From Synechococcus sp. (GTDB taxonomy: Bacteria; Cyanobacteriota; Cyanobacteriia; PCC-6307; Cyanobiaceae): a stretch of DNA of 55,065 bases. Position 1 is the first letter of the stretch. Each line of letters begins with the position of its first letter. Shown piece after piece: positions 53,983 through 55,065 of this stretch. The DNA lies in contig JAAXIH010000228.1 in the NCBI GenBank assembly GCA_012270465.1, positions 1 through 55,065 on the forward strand. Reading direction: 5' to 3'. The notes under the pieces are model-generated. The model did no database searches and was not told the DNA's origin. It saw only the letters and a program-made list of their open reading frames with translations. The position numbers were made by a program, and so were the translations under genes.

Positions 53983-54099
53983 TCAGCTGCGCAAAATCAC
54001 GGCCACCATCACCCCTCCCACCACGAGGTAGACAACGCCGATCACGGCGCGCCATCCCGCTTTGCTGCGCAGGTCAAATGGGTTGGGAACATCAGCCAT
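53983..54099 (-). CDS. 38-aa single-helix membrane microprotein
   Basis: Reads MADVPNPFDLRSKAGWRAVI then GVVYLVVGGVMVAVILRS. A short amphipathic start precedes one helix. It is the first gene of the unit 38 aa - 146 aa - 156 aa, with 4-bp spacing to the next. It is below the ORF-track cutoff. Confidence 0.6.
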   Translation of the reverse strand: MADVPNPFDLRSKAGWRAVIGVVYLVVGGVMVAVILRS

Positions 54100-54183
54100 G
54101 GGCGCACTGTATGGAGAGCAACCGCTGTTGACGAGCAAAGCTGTGGCAATGGCCACAGTTGTTTGCTGGCAGAGCTCCTAATA

Positions 54184-54291
54184 GTGAAATCCCTCGCCGA
54201 AGTATCTGTGTCGAGCCTGATTTCGGTTGTGATCCTTGTCGGTCTGATTCGCGTTTTGAATACTCGCTTCAGCTCAGCGCGCCTGGGCTGA
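54184..54291 (+). CDS. Possible 35-aa membrane microprotein
   Basis: GTG start. It reads MKSLAEVSVSSLISVVILVG then LIRVLNTRFSSARLG. One helix. It overlaps the 3' end of the minus-strand gene at 54269 by 23 bp. There is no strong ribosome-binding site, so this is tentative. Confidence 0.3.
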   Translation: MKSLAEVSVSSLISVVILVGLIRVLNTRFSSARLG

Positions 54292-54475
54292 TCGGCGGTT
54301 GAGGCCGTTGGGGTTGCGTTTGTTGCTCCAGCACAGCGAGCACCATTAGTAGTGGCGGAATCAGTAGGGCTAGCAAGGCCACACCGGCTCCGATCTGCAA
54401 CCCTGTCTGCGCTTTGCGGCTGCGTCCACTACTGAGTTCGTCCTCGTCCTCTCTCCAGTTGTTGGGCTCAGGCAT
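54269..54475 (-). CDS. Small single-helix membrane protein
   Basis: 68 aa from the ATG at 54475. The track start extends antisense through the channel gene and is rejected. An acidic N-terminus (WREDEDELSSGRS) precedes a helix (VALLALLIPPLLMVLAVLEQ) and a Pro-rich tail. It is divergent from the GluR0-like gene by 49 bp. Confidence 0.55.
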   Translation of the reverse strand: MPEPNNWREDEDELSSGRSRKAQTGLQIGAGVALLALLIPPLLMVLAVLEQQTQPQRPQPPISPGALS

Positions 54476-54524
54476 TGACGCTGCTGCCGCTTGTGTGGAT
54501 CGTACGGGGGTTCTTTGCTGCTGG

Positions 54525-55065
54525 GTGCTCGTGCGGTTGCTGCTGACAGCACCGTTGTGGTCGCTGTTGATGACGGCTGTTGCCGTCGCCGCGCCCTTGA
54601 AGGTGGGCGTGAGCGGTGAAGCTCCGTTTGTCGAGCGAGCTGGCGACAAGCTCGGTGGCATCAGCTTGACGATTTGGCGCGAAATCGCTGGGGTCAACAA
54701 CTTCGACTACCAATTGGTGCCGCAACCCAATGCGCAAGCCAACCTCGATGCGTTAGCGGCCGGTGAGCTGGATGTGGCCATTGGTCCGATCACCATCACT
54801 CCCCAGCGCATTGCCCAGCCCGGCTTTGAGTTCACCCAGCCCTACTTCTATGCCGAAGAAGCCGTGTTGGTCCCGCGTGAGCGGGCCAATGTGGTCGAGC
54901 GGCTGAGGCCGTTGTTCGGAGTGGCGGCCCTCAGCTCCGTGGGGCTGCTGCTGGTTTCCCTCTTTGCGGTTGGCAATTTGATTTGGCTAGCGGAGCGGCG
55001 CAGCAACCATTCGCAATTCCCGCGCCATTACCTACGTGGTGTTGGGAATGGCATGTGGTTCGCTC
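54525..55065 (+). CDS. GluR0-like ligand-gated ion channel, 3'-truncated by window
   Basis: It is not in the ORF track because it runs off the window. A signal peptide (LLLTAPLWSLLMTAVAVAAP) leads into a periplasmic binding-protein half-domain (LKVGVSGEAPFVERAGDKLG, LAAGELDVAIGPITITPQR, FEFTQPYFYAEEAVLVPRE), then a membrane helix (ALSSVGLLLVSLFAVGNLIW), and the start of a pore region (GNGMWFA). This order matches prokaryotic glutamate-receptor-type K+ channels. Start codons possible: GTG at 54495, 54525 or 54531. The pore loop and second half of the ligand domain lie outside the window. Confidence 0.85.
   Translation, partial: MLVRLLLTAPLWSLLMTAVAVAAPLKVGVSGEAPFVERAGDKLGGISLTIWREIAGVNNFDYQLVPQPNAQANLDALAAGELDVAIGPITITPQRIAQPGFEFTQPYFYAEEAVLVPRERANVVERLRPLFGVAALSSVGLLLVSLFAVGNLIWLAERRSNHSQFPRHYLRGVGNGMWFA

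Overview
The window looks like a contiguous stretch of a high-GC picocyanobacterial chromosome (marine or brackish Synechococcus/Cyanobium type). The evidence is the gene set: acyl-ACP reductase and aldehyde-deformylating oxygenase, PsaM, PsbY, both light-dependent (POR) and dark-operative (ChlL/N/B) protochlorophyllide reductases, the cyclase factor Ycf54, carotenoid isomerase CrtISO, a CRR6-type NDH-1 assembly factor, two high-light-inducible proteins (HLIPs) and many short membrane proteins. I see no transposase, integrase, prophage or CRISPR array. The strain cannot be named from sequence alone.

Layout. 1-4.4 kb: ado (truncated by the window edge), aar, accA, a short-chain dehydrogenase and folE, all on +; this is the alkane/fatty-acid block. 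4.3-9.4 kb: trpF, a site-2 protease, a lipoate-ligase-like protein, a TauE/SafE permease, CRR6 and PhoU. 9.4-18.9 kb: psaM, a small membrane protein and por on + face a long minus-strand run of chlN, chlB, chlL, two cupin/pirin genes, an FMN reductase and the KtrB/KtrA potassium system. Both protochlorophyllide reductases therefore lie within 9 kb. 18.9-24.3 kb: an LCP-family protein, a ParB-like protein, an 0.88-kb region without a clear gene, a DEAD-box RNA helicase and a mannose-6-phosphate-isomerase-like cupin. 24.3-32.6 kb: a tightly coupled recC-recB-recD operon on the minus strand.

32.6-44.7 kb is housekeeping: pdxJ-ycf54, a PlsC-like acyltransferase, BolA and a CGFS glutaredoxin (likely iron-sulfur partners), an OmpR-type regulator with a degenerate receiver, glutamate decarboxylase translationally coupled to a MarC-family membrane protein, crtISO, psbY-trmFO, a gamma-class carbonic anhydrase homologue, tRNA-Lys and a renalase-like flavoprotein. 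45-54.5 kb is different. It is a dense patchwork of small proteins (27-160 aa), many of them one-helix membrane proteins below the cutoff of the ORF track. With them are an L,D-transpeptidase, two HLIPs, a 2OG-Fe(II) oxygenase and two BamE/SmpA-like paralogues. Several intergenic regions here carry strong RNA hairpins. The window closes inside a GluR0-like ligand-gated channel.

The most interesting material is the small-protein region with structured leaders (46.3-47.7 kb), the GAD-MarC pair, the phosphorylation-deficient response regulator, a possible sRNA near 20.65 kb, and the beta-repeat protein plus microprotein operon next to the GluR0-like gene. All functions are read from motifs and remembered family features. 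No database search was run.
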